From the NCBI RefSeq assembly GCF_002093115.1, contig NZ_NAAD01000022.1, positions 1 through 51,156 on the forward strand: DNA of 51,156 nt, read 5' to 3'. Below the pieces are notes generated by a model. That model searched no databases and was not told where the DNA came from. It worked only from the letters and a program-made list of their open reading frames with translations. Shown piece after piece: positions 7,495-15,861 of the stretch. The position numbers were made by a program, and so were the translations under genes. The first letter of the stretch is position 1; each line of letters starts with the position of its first letter. This DNA comes from Geothermobacter hydrogeniphilus (lineage in GTDB: Bacteria; Desulfobacterota; Desulfuromonadia; Desulfuromonadales; Geothermobacteraceae).

Positions 7495-10035
7495 TCAGGC
7501 ATTTTTGCCATAGCCGTCCATCTCGTCAAACTGCAGGTACTTGTAGATTTCATCCTTTTTCGGCGCAACCTTCTCATTGTAGACGGCGAGATATTCGGCC
7601 GGAGTCGGCAGTTTGCCGAGGGTCGAGGTGACGGCGCCGAGTTCGGCGGAGCCGAGATAAACCTTGGCACCGTTGCCGATCCGGTCGTCGAAGTTACGGG
7701 TCGAGGTCGAGAACATGGTCACACCGTCCGGAACCCGCGCCTGGTTGCCCATGCAGAGTGAACAGCCGGCAATCTCAATCCGGGCGCCCATGGCGCTGAA
7801 AACCGAGAAAACGGCCTCTTCCTTGAGCTTGGCCTGGTCCATGCGGGTCGGCGGACAGACCCAGGTACGGACACTCGGATTGAATTTCTGACCACGCCAG
7901 ATCTCGGCGGCAGCCCGGAAATGACCGATATTGGTCATGCAGGAACCGAGGAAGACATCATTGATTTCGGTGCCGGCGACCTCGGAAAGAACCTTGACAT
8001 CATCCGGGTCGTTGGGACAGGCGAGGATCGGCTCGGTAATTTCGGACAGGTCGATCTCAATGACGGCAGCATACTCGGCATTGCTGTCGGCCCTGAGCAA
8101 CTTGGGAGCCTTGAGCCACTCCTGAACGTCCTCAATCCGCCTGCGCAGGGTGTCGGCGTGCTGATAGCCCTCTTCGATCATCTTCTCCATCAGGGCGATG
8201 TTGGAACGCAGGTAGGTGCAGACCGACTCTTCGGAGAGCTGGATGCAGCCGGCGGCGGCGGAGCGCTCGGCGGCGGCGTCGGTCAGCTCGAAAGCCTGCT
8301 CGACGGAGAGGTTCGGCAGCCCTTCCATCTCCAGGATGCGGCCGTTGAAGACATTGATCTTGTTCTTCTTCGGCACCGTCATCAGCCCCTGCTTGATCGC
8401 CCACAGGGGGATGGCGTTGACCGCGTCGCGCAGGGTGATGCCGGGATTGAACTCACCCTTGAAGCGTACCAGCACCGATTCCGGCATGTCGAGCGGCATG
8501 AAACCGAGGGCGCCGGCGAAGGCAACCAGTCCGGAACCGGCCGGGAAACTGATGCCGATCGGGAACCGGGTGTGCGAATCACCACCGGTGCCGACGGTAT
8601 CGGGAACCAGCAGCCGATTCAGCCAGGAGTGAATGACGCCGTCGCCCGGGCGCAGCGCAACCCCTTCCCGCTCAGCGATAAAGCCGGGCAGGTTCTGGTG
8701 CATCTTGACATCGGCCGGTTTCGGGTAGGCGGCGGTGTGACAGAAGGACTGCATGAACATCGGCGACTGGAATTTCAGACAGGCCAGTTCTTTCAGTTCG
8801 TCGGCGGTCATCGGGCCGGTGGTATCCTGGGAACCGACAGTCGTCATCTTCGGCTCACAGGCGGTGCCGGGCAGCACACCCTCAACGCCGCAGGCACGTC
8901 CGACCATCTTCTGCGCCAGCGAAAAACCCTGGCCCGCCTTCGGGGTCGGATTGTCCGGCTTGGCGAAGATCTCGATCTCGCCCATGCCGAGCGCCTCCCG
9001 CGCCTGGGTGGTGACGCTGCGGCCGATGATCAGCGGAATACGACCGCCGGCGCGGAATTCGTCGGGAACGGTATTCGGCTTGATCTCGAAGGTCGAAACC
9101 ACCTCACCGGCCTCGTTGGTCACTTCCCCTTTGGCGGTGTTGATGGTGATGATGTCGCCCATGTTCATCTTGGTGACATCCATGCGCAACGGCAGGGCGC
9201 CGGAATCCTGGGCGGTATTGAAGAAAATCGGGGCAATGACGCCGCCGATGATCACCCCGCCGCGACGTTTGTTGGGCACCGCCGGGATATCCTCGCCGAT
9301 ATGCCAGAGAACGCTGTTGCAGGCCGACTTGCGGGAAGAGCCGGTGCCGACCACGTCACCGACAAAAGCAACCTGATGGCCTTCGGCGCGCCACTTGGCG
9401 ATCTCCTCGATGCCGCCGGGGAATCTGGTCTTGCCCATCGCCAGAGCATGCAGCGGGATGTCGGGACGGCTCCAGGCGTCACCGGCCGGGGAGAAATCGT
9501 CGGTGTTGATTTCACCTTCCACCTTGAAGACCTTGACGGTGATGGTTTCGGGCATCGCCGGCTTGCTGGTGAACCACTCGGCGGCGGCCCAGGACTCGGC
9601 CACCTTTTTGGCGGCGGCGTTGCTGTCCGCCAGTGCCAGCACCTGGGCGGCGGCATCGTAAATGTAGGTCAGGCCGGAAAGCGCACAGGCGGCCTCATCG
9701 GCCAGTTCAGCATCACTTAACGCACTGATCAGGGGTTGGACATTGTAACCGCCGATCATGGTGCCGAGGATCTTGATTGCCTGCGACCTGCTGATCAACG
9801 GAGACGACTTGGCGCCCTGCAGGATTTCGGCAAGGAACCCGGCCTTGACTTCAGCCGCCGGATCAACACCCGGCGAAATCCGCTCGACGAAAAGATTCAG
9901 CAGAAACTCCTCCTTGCCGGCCGGCGGATTCTGCAGCAGCTCGCAAAGCTGGGCGGTCTGTTCGGGATTCAGCGGCAATGCGGGAATACCCTGCGCATTG
10001 CGCTCTTCTTCATGGCGCAGATAGGATTCAATCAT
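7495..10035 (-). CDS. acnB: bifunctional aconitate hydratase 2 / 2-methylisocitrate dehydratase
   Basis: 846 residues, matching the usual AcnB length. Interconverts citrate and isocitrate through cis-aconitate in the cytoplasm, using a [4Fe-4S] cluster. Seen in order: an N-terminal HEAT-like helical domain (about 1-160), the swivel domain with GDVVGTGSSRKSACNSVLWHIG, then the catalytic domains with GTGGDSHTRFPIGISFPAGSG, SCMTNIGHFRAAAE and AGCSLCMGNQARV, which carry the cluster cysteines. The B-type order (swivel domain before the catalytic domains) separates it from AcnA. The start follows a strong GGAGGAGAGAG ribosome site. Upstream, a palindrome over the promoter (10158-10172) is shared with icd and mdh, suggesting common control with those TCA genes. 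Confidence 0.97.
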   Translation of the reverse strand: MIESYLRHEEERNAQGIPALPLNPEQTAQLCELLQNPPAGKEEFLLNLFVERISPGVDPAAEVKAGFLAEILQGAKSSPLISRSQAIKILGTMIGGYNVQPLISALSDAELADEAACALSGLTYIYDAAAQVLALADSNAAAKKVAESWAAAEWFTSKPAMPETITVKVFKVEGEINTDDFSPAGDAWSRPDIPLHALAMGKTRFPGGIEEIAKWRAEGHQVAFVGDVVGTGSSRKSACNSVLWHIGEDIPAVPNKRRGGVIIGGVIAPIFFNTAQDSGALPLRMDVTKMNMGDIITINTAKGEVTNEAGEVVSTFEIKPNTVPDEFRAGGRIPLIIGRSVTTQAREALGMGEIEIFAKPDNPTPKAGQGFSLAQKMVGRACGVEGVLPGTACEPKMTTVGSQDTTGPMTADELKELACLKFQSPMFMQSFCHTAAYPKPADVKMHQNLPGFIAEREGVALRPGDGVIHSWLNRLLVPDTVGTGGDSHTRFPIGISFPAGSGLVAFAGALGFMPLDMPESVLVRFKGEFNPGITLRDAVNAIPLWAIKQGLMTVPKKNKINVFNGRILEMEGLPNLSVEQAFELTDAAAERSAAAGCIQLSEESVCTYLRSNIALMEKMIEEGYQHADTLRRRIEDVQEWLKAPKLLRADSNAEYAAVIEIDLSEITEPILACPNDPDDVKVLSEVAGTEINDVFLGSCMTNIGHFRAAAEIWRGQKFNPSVRTWVCPPTRMDQAKLKEEAVFSVFSAMGARIEIAGCSLCMGNQARVPDGVTMFSTSTRNFDDRIGNGAKVYLGSAELGAVTSTLGKLPTPAEYLAVYNEKVAPKKDEIYKYLQFDEMDGYGKNA

Positions 10036-10157
10036 GCTCTCTCCTCCAAGGAATGTTCCGGCGGCCGGGCGCCGCCGCAGATAAGTGTGTCGAACCGGTT
10101 CCCCGATACACGCTGAAATGGCCTGCCTCTGTGCAGCATCGAAGGGATCAGAAATAT

Positions 10158-10192
10158 TGCATACTGTATACGATCGTCAAAAGTTTTGTCAA
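10158..10192 (-). promoter_or_regulatory. acnB promoter with TCA-type palindromic operator
   Basis: On the reverse strand a TTGACA -35 (10192-10187) is followed by CGTATACAGTATGCA (10172-10158), matching 13 of 15 positions of the perfect palindrome upstream of icd. The palindrome covers the expected -10, a repressor-like position. Its centre lies 27 bases from the first base of the -35, against 26 for icd and mdh. Confidence 0.65.
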
Positions 10193-10305
10193 TCCAAAAC
10201 CGGACCGTCGACCCTGGCCTGCCAGAGAATCCCCACCAGCATTATGACATATTCTGTCACATGGCTGGCGGATGCTGTAAACAAACATACAACAGGAGGC
10301 CCGAC

Positions 10306-10728
10306 ATGTTTGAAATCTTCTTTCTCTGCAGCCTGCTCGTCGTCGGTTTCAGCCAGTTTTTACCGGCCGGACCTGAGTCGAGCGGCGGCAGCGACCGCCC
10401 GCTGGAAACTCCGGAGTCCCCGGAACGACCGAAGGGATCCAGACACCGAAGCCATCCCCGCGCAGACGATGTCGGCAGGGTGACTGTTCACCGTCATCCT
10501 GGCAGTAAACCCAACTCCACCGGCAATTTCGGGATTCGGCTGTCGTTACGGCTGAATCTGCATCGTTGCCTTCACCGCTTCGGTGCTCAACGTAGCTCGG
10601 CTACGTCTGCGCCCGAATCGGCGCGGCGCCTCGCATCTCCACCCGTCCCGCCACCCTCGGTCCACAAAACAGCCGGTGGATTTGGGGTAAAGAACCGCGA
10701 TCCGCTTTGCAAACCGCAGGCGATATGA
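10306..10728 (+). CDS. small membrane-anchored ORF rebuilt by a repeat insertion
   Basis: The ATG at 10306 follows a strong AGGAGG six bases upstream, and the first residues (MFEIFFLCSLLVVGFSQFLP) form a hydrophobic anchor, so translation starts here are credible. From about residue 69 the frame runs through the dispersed repeat at 10511-10687, and the last roughly 60 residues are repeat-encoded (NFGIRLSLRLN onward), low in complexity and rich in Arg, Ser and Pro. I infer that an original short gene lost its 3' end to the repeat. The family is unknown. The product may be non-functional beyond its N-terminal segment. Confidence 0.45.
   Translation: MFEIFFLCSLLVVGFSQFLPAGPESSGGSDRPLETPESPERPKGSRHRSHPRADDVGRVTVHRHPGSKPNSTGNFGIRLSLRLNLHRCLHRFGAQRSSATSAPESARRLASPPVPPPSVHKTAGGFGVKNRDPLCKPQAI
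10511..10687 (+). repeat. dispersed ~178-bp terminal-inverted-repeat element, copy 1
   Basis: Nearly identical over its whole length to the reverse complement of 38011-38189. The ends are imperfect inverted repeats, (A)TCCACCGGC and GCCGGTGGATTTGGGG. The middle contains a perfect stem ACGTAGC-TCG-GCTACGT. There is no coding capacity of its own, so it resembles a non-autonomous mobile element (MITE-like). No clear target-site duplication is visible. Confidence 0.85.
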
Positions 10729-10801
10729 TACATGGGTAGTTGCCGAGCCGATTCTCGCCTGTCCCGGATTTCAGGCCGCCATTTCTTCGGAGGAGCTTTT
10801 C

Positions 10802-12004
10802 GTGATCAGAATCGTCACCCTGCTTTCCGTTCTTCTCACCCTGATCTGCGCCGGGTCGTCTGCCGCCCTGGCCGCCGCGGACAAACCCGCCTCCTCCCCC
10901 GAACCAGCCGTTGCGCCACCTCCCGCCGCGGTCGATACCCCCGTTCCGACCCAGCGCGACTGGCTGAAAAACCTGATCGAGGGACTCGGCTGGGGATTCG
11001 GCCTGCCGGACGAACCCGAAGACGCCGACTACCTGGCGATCGTCAGCGGCAAACGCCGATTTCGCATTGAGGCCGAACAGGCGGTACCGCCAACAGAGCC
11101 GGTTTCAGTCAAAAACCTTCACAGTTACGGTCCCTTCAGCGGTCGCGGCTGGGTCAGTGGAATCAGTACCCCGACGACCGCCCGGCTGTCCTTTCTGCTG
11201 CCGATAGGCGGTCGTTACCGGGTCAGTGTCGCCCTGCGGCTTCCCGGTCATCAACTGACCATCGGCGGTCAACAGTTCAAAGCCGACGGAGGCGAACACT
11301 TTCGGCAGGTCGAACTCGGCGACATCGAGTTGACCGCCGGACAGCAGAAGATCTCGGTGGCCCTGCCGCCGGACGGGGGGATCGATTACATCGAGCTGAA
11401 GGCCTCCAACCTGACTCCAATCGAACCGCCGGGAGGCTGGCAGCTTGATCGGCCGCTGACCCCCGAGGTTCTGGCGGTAACAACAATACAGCTGCTCGAC
11501 CTGCTTGACGATCTCCCCCCGCTCGGCAAGGAGATTCGGGTTGAAGCGGAACAGATGACCCTGCCCGCGTCGGCTGAAAAAACTGGCGCCAGGCACCTGG
11601 GAGCGCCGAGCGGACAGGCGTGGGTACGGGCCGGGGCCGCGGGATCGAAACTGAGCCTGACCTTCACCCCGCCCGCGGCCGGGGTCTACCGACTGGCATT
11701 GCGTGCCATGGTCGGAGCATCAATCAAAACCATGCTTGATGACAGTTATCAACTGAACTGGGACTTCCCGCCCTACCTGGCGACCCGACAGGGCCCGAGC
11801 TTCTTTCTCGCCGGCCGCCCCCACCGGCTGGACCTGGTCCTGCCGCCACGCGCCGGGGTTGACGCCCTTATCCTGACACCGCTGGCATCATCCGGCGAAG
11901 ACTTTCTCAACCTGAGCGGCCTGCGCAGCCTCGGCGAAACCATCCACTTCGCCGACCTGGACCGTCTGCTGCCGCTGCTGGCGCTGCTGGTCAATCCACG
12001 CTGA
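10802..12004 (+). CDS. secreted protein with two carbohydrate-binding-like beta domains
   Basis: 400 residues from a GTG start preceded by GGAGGAG. A signal peptide ends near ALAAADKP, followed by a Pro/Ala-rich linker. Two similar regions follow. One begins FRIEAEQAVPP with YGPFSGRGWVSG and later LPIGGRYRVSVALRLPG. The other begins IRVEAEQMTLP with GAPSGQAWVRAG and later PPAAGVYRLALRAM. The 'EAE...G.G.v...a...l.f..p..G.Y.l.lR' pattern is that of CBM6/CBM35-like jelly-roll domains, although the ligand is unknown and could be structural. It ends six bases before comEC starts, so the two are likely cotranscribed. Domain assignment is by pattern only. Confidence 0.7.
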   Translation: MIRIVTLLSVLLTLICAGSSAALAAADKPASSPEPAVAPPPAAVDTPVPTQRDWLKNLIEGLGWGFGLPDEPEDADYLAIVSGKRRFRIEAEQAVPPTEPVSVKNLHSYGPFSGRGWVSGISTPTTARLSFLLPIGGRYRVSVALRLPGHQLTIGGQQFKADGGEHFRQVELGDIELTAGQQKISVALPPDGGIDYIELKASNLTPIEPPGGWQLDRPLTPEVLAVTTIQLLDLLDDLPPLGKEIRVEAEQMTLPASAEKTGARHLGAPSGQAWVRAGAAGSKLSLTFTPPAAGVYRLALRAMVGASIKTMLDDSYQLNWDFPPYLATRQGPSFFLAGRPHRLDLVLPPRAGVDALILTPLASSGEDFLNLSGLRSLGETIHFADLDRLLPLLALLVNPR

Positions 12005-12010
12005 TCGGCG

Positions 12011-14398
12011 GTGATTTCCCCGCTGCTGGCCAGCCTCTGCGGTGGTCTGTTCCTGGCCCCGTTCTTCGACCTGCCCGCATGGTGGCCGGCACTGCCGACG
12101 TTCCTCGTTGTCGTCAGCCTGGTCGCCCGCCGACAGAGATTGGCCCCCTGGTTGCTCTGCCTGGCCCTGGGCACCGCCGCCCCCCTCCTCTATCAACACG
12201 CCCTGAATCCACCTGCGGAAAGCAACGATCTGCGCCGGCTGGCCGACGGGAAGCCGCACATCCTTTCCGCCCGGCTGCTGCGCAGCAGTCGTAACAGCCG
12301 GGGGCGCTGGACCTTCGATCTCGACCAGGTGGTTCTCCACGACCAGGGCAATCGCAGCTGTCGTGGGCATCTGCGGCTTTACGTCGACAACCTGGAACAA
12401 GGCCCGCCGCCGGGGTCACGGGTGCAGTTCAGGAGCCGCCTGCGCCGCCCGCGCCAGTTCGGCATGCCCGGTGAATTCAACTATCCACGCCACCTGGCAA
12501 GCCAGGGCATCCGGGTCACCGGCTACCTGCACGACGGAACCGGCCTGGTGCGCTGGGCCGACAACGGTTCCCGCGGCTGGCGACAGCGCCTGGCCGGCAA
12601 CAGACAGGCCGCGGCGAACTGGCTTGACCAGCTGCTGCCGGCAACGCAGGCACCTCTGGTCAAGGCGCTGCTGCTCGGCGACCGCAGTGACTTTTCTCCC
12701 CAACTGCGCGACCGCATCAGCCGCACCGGCCTGGCCCACCTGCTGGCGATCTCCGGCCTTCATCTCGGTTTGCTGGCCTGGCTGCTCTACCAGCTCGGCC
12801 TCTTCCTCTACCGCCGCTCGATCCGGCTGCTGCTCTGGCAGGCTCCGGCCCGGGTGCTGCCGGCCCTGCTGATTCTTCCGCTTACGCTCTATACCTTCTA
12901 CACCGGCGAAGCCCTCTCCACCTGGCGGGCCCTGCTGATGTTCAGCCTGGCGGCGCTGCTGCTCCTCAGGGGCGAACGCCAACGCCCCCTCGATCTGCTG
13001 CAACTGGTCCTGCTCTGCCTGCTGCTGGTACAACCGCTTGCGTTCTACGAACCCGGCCTGCAGCTTTCGGCAGCCGGGGTCGGCGGCATCCTGCTGCTGG
13101 TACCGCGCTGGAAGAGGTTCACCGTCTGCCTGCCGCGCCCGGCCCGGAAGATTATTGATGTTCCTCTGGCCACCCTGGCGGCTACCCTGACGACCGCCCC
13201 CCTGGTCGGACTCCACTTTCACCAGTTCATTCCCGCCGGTCTGGTCAGCAACCTGTTCGCCATCCCCCTGATCGGCTTTGTCGCTCTGCCGGTCGGACTG
13301 GCGGGCCTGCTGGGGCACCTGCTGCAGCTGCCCGGCAGCGACCAAGCCGCCGGACTTGCGGGCCGACTGCTGCAGGTCACCCTGGACATGGGGGAACAGG
13401 TCAGTCGCTGGCCGCTGCTCTCCCCGTCCCCCTGGTTTCCTGACCCCTGGCAGCTGGCTGCCGGTCTGGCACTGATCCTGGCCATCGTCTTCTTCAGCCA
13501 TGGTCGACGGCGAACCGGATTCGCCCTGCTGGCCGGCAGCCTGCTGCTCCTGAACCCGGCCCTGGTCTCCCCCCCGAACAGCCTTACCGTGACCGCGTTC
13601 GCTGTCGGCCAGGGGGAGTCGCTGTTGTTGACCCGAGCGGACGGAAGCCGGATCCTGATCGACGGCGGCGGGCTGCGCAGCCGGTCCTTCGATGTCGGTG
13701 AGCGCCTGCTGGCACCGGCTCTCGGCTGGCTCGGCATCCACCGGCTCGATGCCGTCATCCTGACCCATCCCCATCCGGACCACCATCGAGGCCTGGCGGC
13801 GGTCCTGAAAAAAATCCCGGTGCGACGTTTCATCTCGGCCCTGACCAGCGACCGGCTGCCGGCTGAAATCTCTGCCGCACTGCAGCCGCCAACCGAAGTC
13901 GTGACCCTGGCACCAGGCTGGCACCAGGCAACAATCCCCGCACGGGAGCCGTTGCGCATCTGGGTTCCGCGGCAGGATGCAAAATCGACCAATGATCGAT
14001 CCCTGGTTCTCTACCAGGAGGTCGGCAACGACGGCGTTCTTTTTACCGGCGACCTGGAGACCGGCGGCATTCACCGCCTGCTCGGAACTCTGCCGAAGTC
14101 CCGCATCACCCTGCTGAAACTGCCCCACCACGGCAGCCGGCACTCCGCGCCGAAAGCGTTGTTCGAACGGATCAATCCGCAACTGGCCCTGGTTTCGGCC
14201 GGGTTCCATAACAGTTACAAACTGCCCAGTACCGTCGTGGTCGATCTCTACCGGAAGCGCGGCGTACCGCTGCTGCGCACCGATCTGATGCATACGGTCC
14301 GCTGCCGCAGCGACGGCCACAGCTGGACGGCGCAATTCTGGTCGCGGGGACGGTTCAGTTCACACCCACCCGAGAATTCGGACCGAGTCGCGCGTTGA
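12011..14398 (+). CDS. comEC: ComEC/Rec2 family competence protein
   Basis: 795 residues from a GTG start, close to the family's usual size. ComEC forms the inner-membrane channel for single-stranded DNA uptake during transformation. Seen in order: N-terminal hydrophobic helices, a small soluble domain (about 70-180), the multi-helix competence domain with the hallmark HLLAISGLHLGLLAWL, and a C-terminal metallo-beta-lactamase-like domain (DGGGLRS, ILTHPHPDHHRGL, LLKLPHHGSRHS). The metal-binding motif HPHPDHH is intact, so the proposed strand-degrading nuclease could be active. No other competence gene is nearby. Natural transformation would fit the allelic-recombination signature seen at aguB, but that link is inference. 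Confidence 0.93.
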   Translation: MISPLLASLCGGLFLAPFFDLPAWWPALPTFLVVVSLVARRQRLAPWLLCLALGTAAPLLYQHALNPPAESNDLRRLADGKPHILSARLLRSSRNSRGRWTFDLDQVVLHDQGNRSCRGHLRLYVDNLEQGPPPGSRVQFRSRLRRPRQFGMPGEFNYPRHLASQGIRVTGYLHDGTGLVRWADNGSRGWRQRLAGNRQAAANWLDQLLPATQAPLVKALLLGDRSDFSPQLRDRISRTGLAHLLAISGLHLGLLAWLLYQLGLFLYRRSIRLLLWQAPARVLPALLILPLTLYTFYTGEALSTWRALLMFSLAALLLLRGERQRPLDLLQLVLLCLLLVQPLAFYEPGLQLSAAGVGGILLLVPRWKRFTVCLPRPARKIIDVPLATLAATLTTAPLVGLHFHQFIPAGLVSNLFAIPLIGFVALPVGLAGLLGHLLQLPGSDQAAGLAGRLLQVTLDMGEQVSRWPLLSPSPWFPDPWQLAAGLALILAIVFFSHGRRRTGFALLAGSLLLLNPALVSPPNSLTVTAFAVGQGESLLLTRADGSRILIDGGGLRSRSFDVGERLLAPALGWLGIHRLDAVILTHPHPDHHRGLAAVLKKIPVRRFISALTSDRLPAEISAALQPPTEVVTLAPGWHQATIPAREPLRIWVPRQDAKSTNDRSLVLYQEVGNDGVLFTGDLETGGIHRLLGTLPKSRITLLKLPHHGSRHSAPKALFERINPQLALVSAGFHNSYKLPSTVVVDLYRKRGVPLLRTDLMHTVRCRSDGHSWTAQFWSRGRFSSHPPENSDRVAR

Positions 14399-14488
14399 CC
14401 GACCAACCCGCCATGCCCCACTGATTCAGGATTTGACATAAATGTCGGATTTTGCTAGCGTCAGGGCTCTTGATTGGAGGGAAACCTG

Positions 14489-15859
14489 ATGCCGGGCCCG
14501 ACTGTTCTGGTGGTTGATGATGAGCTCTTTTTTCGCCGCCTCTATGCTGAAATTCTGACTGAAGACGGGTACTTGGTGGAAACCGTCGAATCGGGTGATG
14601 CCGCGCTGGGCCGTATCCGCCAGGGAGGCATCGACCTGGTACTGACCGATATGATCATGCCCGGTCTCGACGGCCTGGAAGTCCTGCGTCAGGCCCGCGC
14701 CATGGAAAATCCAGCCGATGTTATTCTCGCCACCGGCCACGCCACCCTTGAAACAGCTATCCAGGCCCTGAAAAACGGTGCCCGCGACTACCTGATCAAA
14801 CCCTTCAACCCGGAAGAACTCAGGCACCTGGTAAGAACCTGTCTTGAACAACGCCGACTGCTGGATGAAAACGGTCTGCTGAAAAGCCAGATTCGACTGT
14901 TCCAGAAGGGACAATCTCTGGCCGGCATCCTGGAAATCGAGCGACTCCTCGCCCAGACCGTTGTCTCTCTGTCCAAGGAAATCGGTCCCAGTCGGGGGTT
15001 TGCCTTCCTCGGCAACGGCAACAAGGTCGAAAGACTTTTCGGCTGCCAGCAGATCGAAGAACTTCAGGCCAAATCCCTGGCCGAATCCCTGCGCGGGCAC
15101 TTTGCCGACCTCAACCAGCCACGTATCCTGACCTCCGGAGATATCCCGCCAGGTATCGACTGGCCGCCGGACGTCCGCGACTGCTGCCTTTTCCCGTTGC
15201 GCAGCCAGAAAACGATCAAGGGGATGCTGGTTCTGGTCAATGCCGAGGGCCAGACTCTGCCGGATCCGCTACCGCAGGAAAACCTCCATTTTCTCGCCGA
15301 ACAGGCGGGGATCGCCTTCGACAACGCCTATCGCTACCAGGGGGCGCGGGAACTGATCTATACCGATGACCTGACCGGGCTCTACAACCAGCGCTACCTT
15401 GATATCGTCCTCGAACAGGAGATCCGCCGTTCCGAACGCTACGGCCTCGAATTTTCGATCATCTTTCTCGACATCGACCATTTCAAGACCGTCAACGACA
15501 CCCACGGTCATCTCTCGGGCAGCAAAGCTCTGAAAGAGGTGGCCGGGCTGTTGCGCAAATGCATCCGCGAGGTGGATGTTCCCTTCCGCTACGGCGGCGA
15601 TGAATTTACCGCGCTGCTTGTCGAAACCGGCCTCGAAGGGGCACCCGTTGTTGCGGAACGGGTGCGTCGCACCATTGAGCAACACATCTTCCTGGCTGAA
15701 CTCGGACAGGATTTCAAACTCACCGCAAGTGTCGGCTATGCCACGTACCCGAAAGACGCCCAGGACAAAAGAGCGGTTCTCGAACTGGCTGACAAGGCCA
15801 TGTACCTCGGCAAAAAGGTCCGTAACGTAACCCGCAGCGCGGGCGACCTCGATCGTTGA
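14489..15859 (+). CDS. gacA: REC-GGDEF response regulator, probable Hypr-type cGAMP synthase (GacA-like)
   Basis: 456 residues from ATG 14489, eight bases after GGAGG. The REC domain (about 1-120) has the acidic pair Asp10-Asp11, phospho-acceptor Asp54 (LVLTDMIMPG), Thr82 and Lys104. A GAF-like linker region follows (about 140-290), then a GGDEF domain with the intact signature RYGGDEF (GGDEF 369-373) and an I-site RxxD (Arg360-Asp363). The guanine-recognition Asp of canonical diguanylate cyclases (PleD Asp344, in GHxxGD) is Ser345 here (GHLSGS), the signature of hybrid promiscuous GGDEFs that make 3',3'-cGAMP. Geobacter GacA has the same REC-GGDEF plan and a Ser at almost the same number. 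Substrate preference is inferred, not shown. The next gene starts two bases after its stop. Confidence 0.85.
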   Translation: MPGPTVLVVDDELFFRRLYAEILTEDGYLVETVESGDAALGRIRQGGIDLVLTDMIMPGLDGLEVLRQARAMENPADVILATGHATLETAIQALKNGARDYLIKPFNPEELRHLVRTCLEQRRLLDENGLLKSQIRLFQKGQSLAGILEIERLLAQTVVSLSKEIGPSRGFAFLGNGNKVERLFGCQQIEELQAKSLAESLRGHFADLNQPRILTSGDIPPGIDWPPDVRDCCLFPLRSQKTIKGMLVLVNAEGQTLPDPLPQENLHFLAEQAGIAFDNAYRYQGARELIYTDDLTGLYNQRYLDIVLEQEIRRSERYGLEFSIIFLDIDHFKTVNDTHGHLSGSKALKEVAGLLRKCIREVDVPFRYGGDEFTALLVETGLEGAPVVAERVRRTIEQHIFLAELGQDFKLTASVGYATYPKDAQDKRAVLELADKAMYLGKKVRNVTRSAGDLDR

Positions 15860-15861
15860 CC

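Noticed and set aside
10691-10801. GCAAACC at about 10711 suggesting part of a GEMM riboswitch
   Set aside because: The following GAAA tetraloop and GACGCAAAGCC elements are missing, so the match is chance or a broken remnant.
12416-14335. 639-residue reverse open frame antisense to comEC
   Set aside because: Shadow frame, extremely rich in Gln and Ala with no domain.
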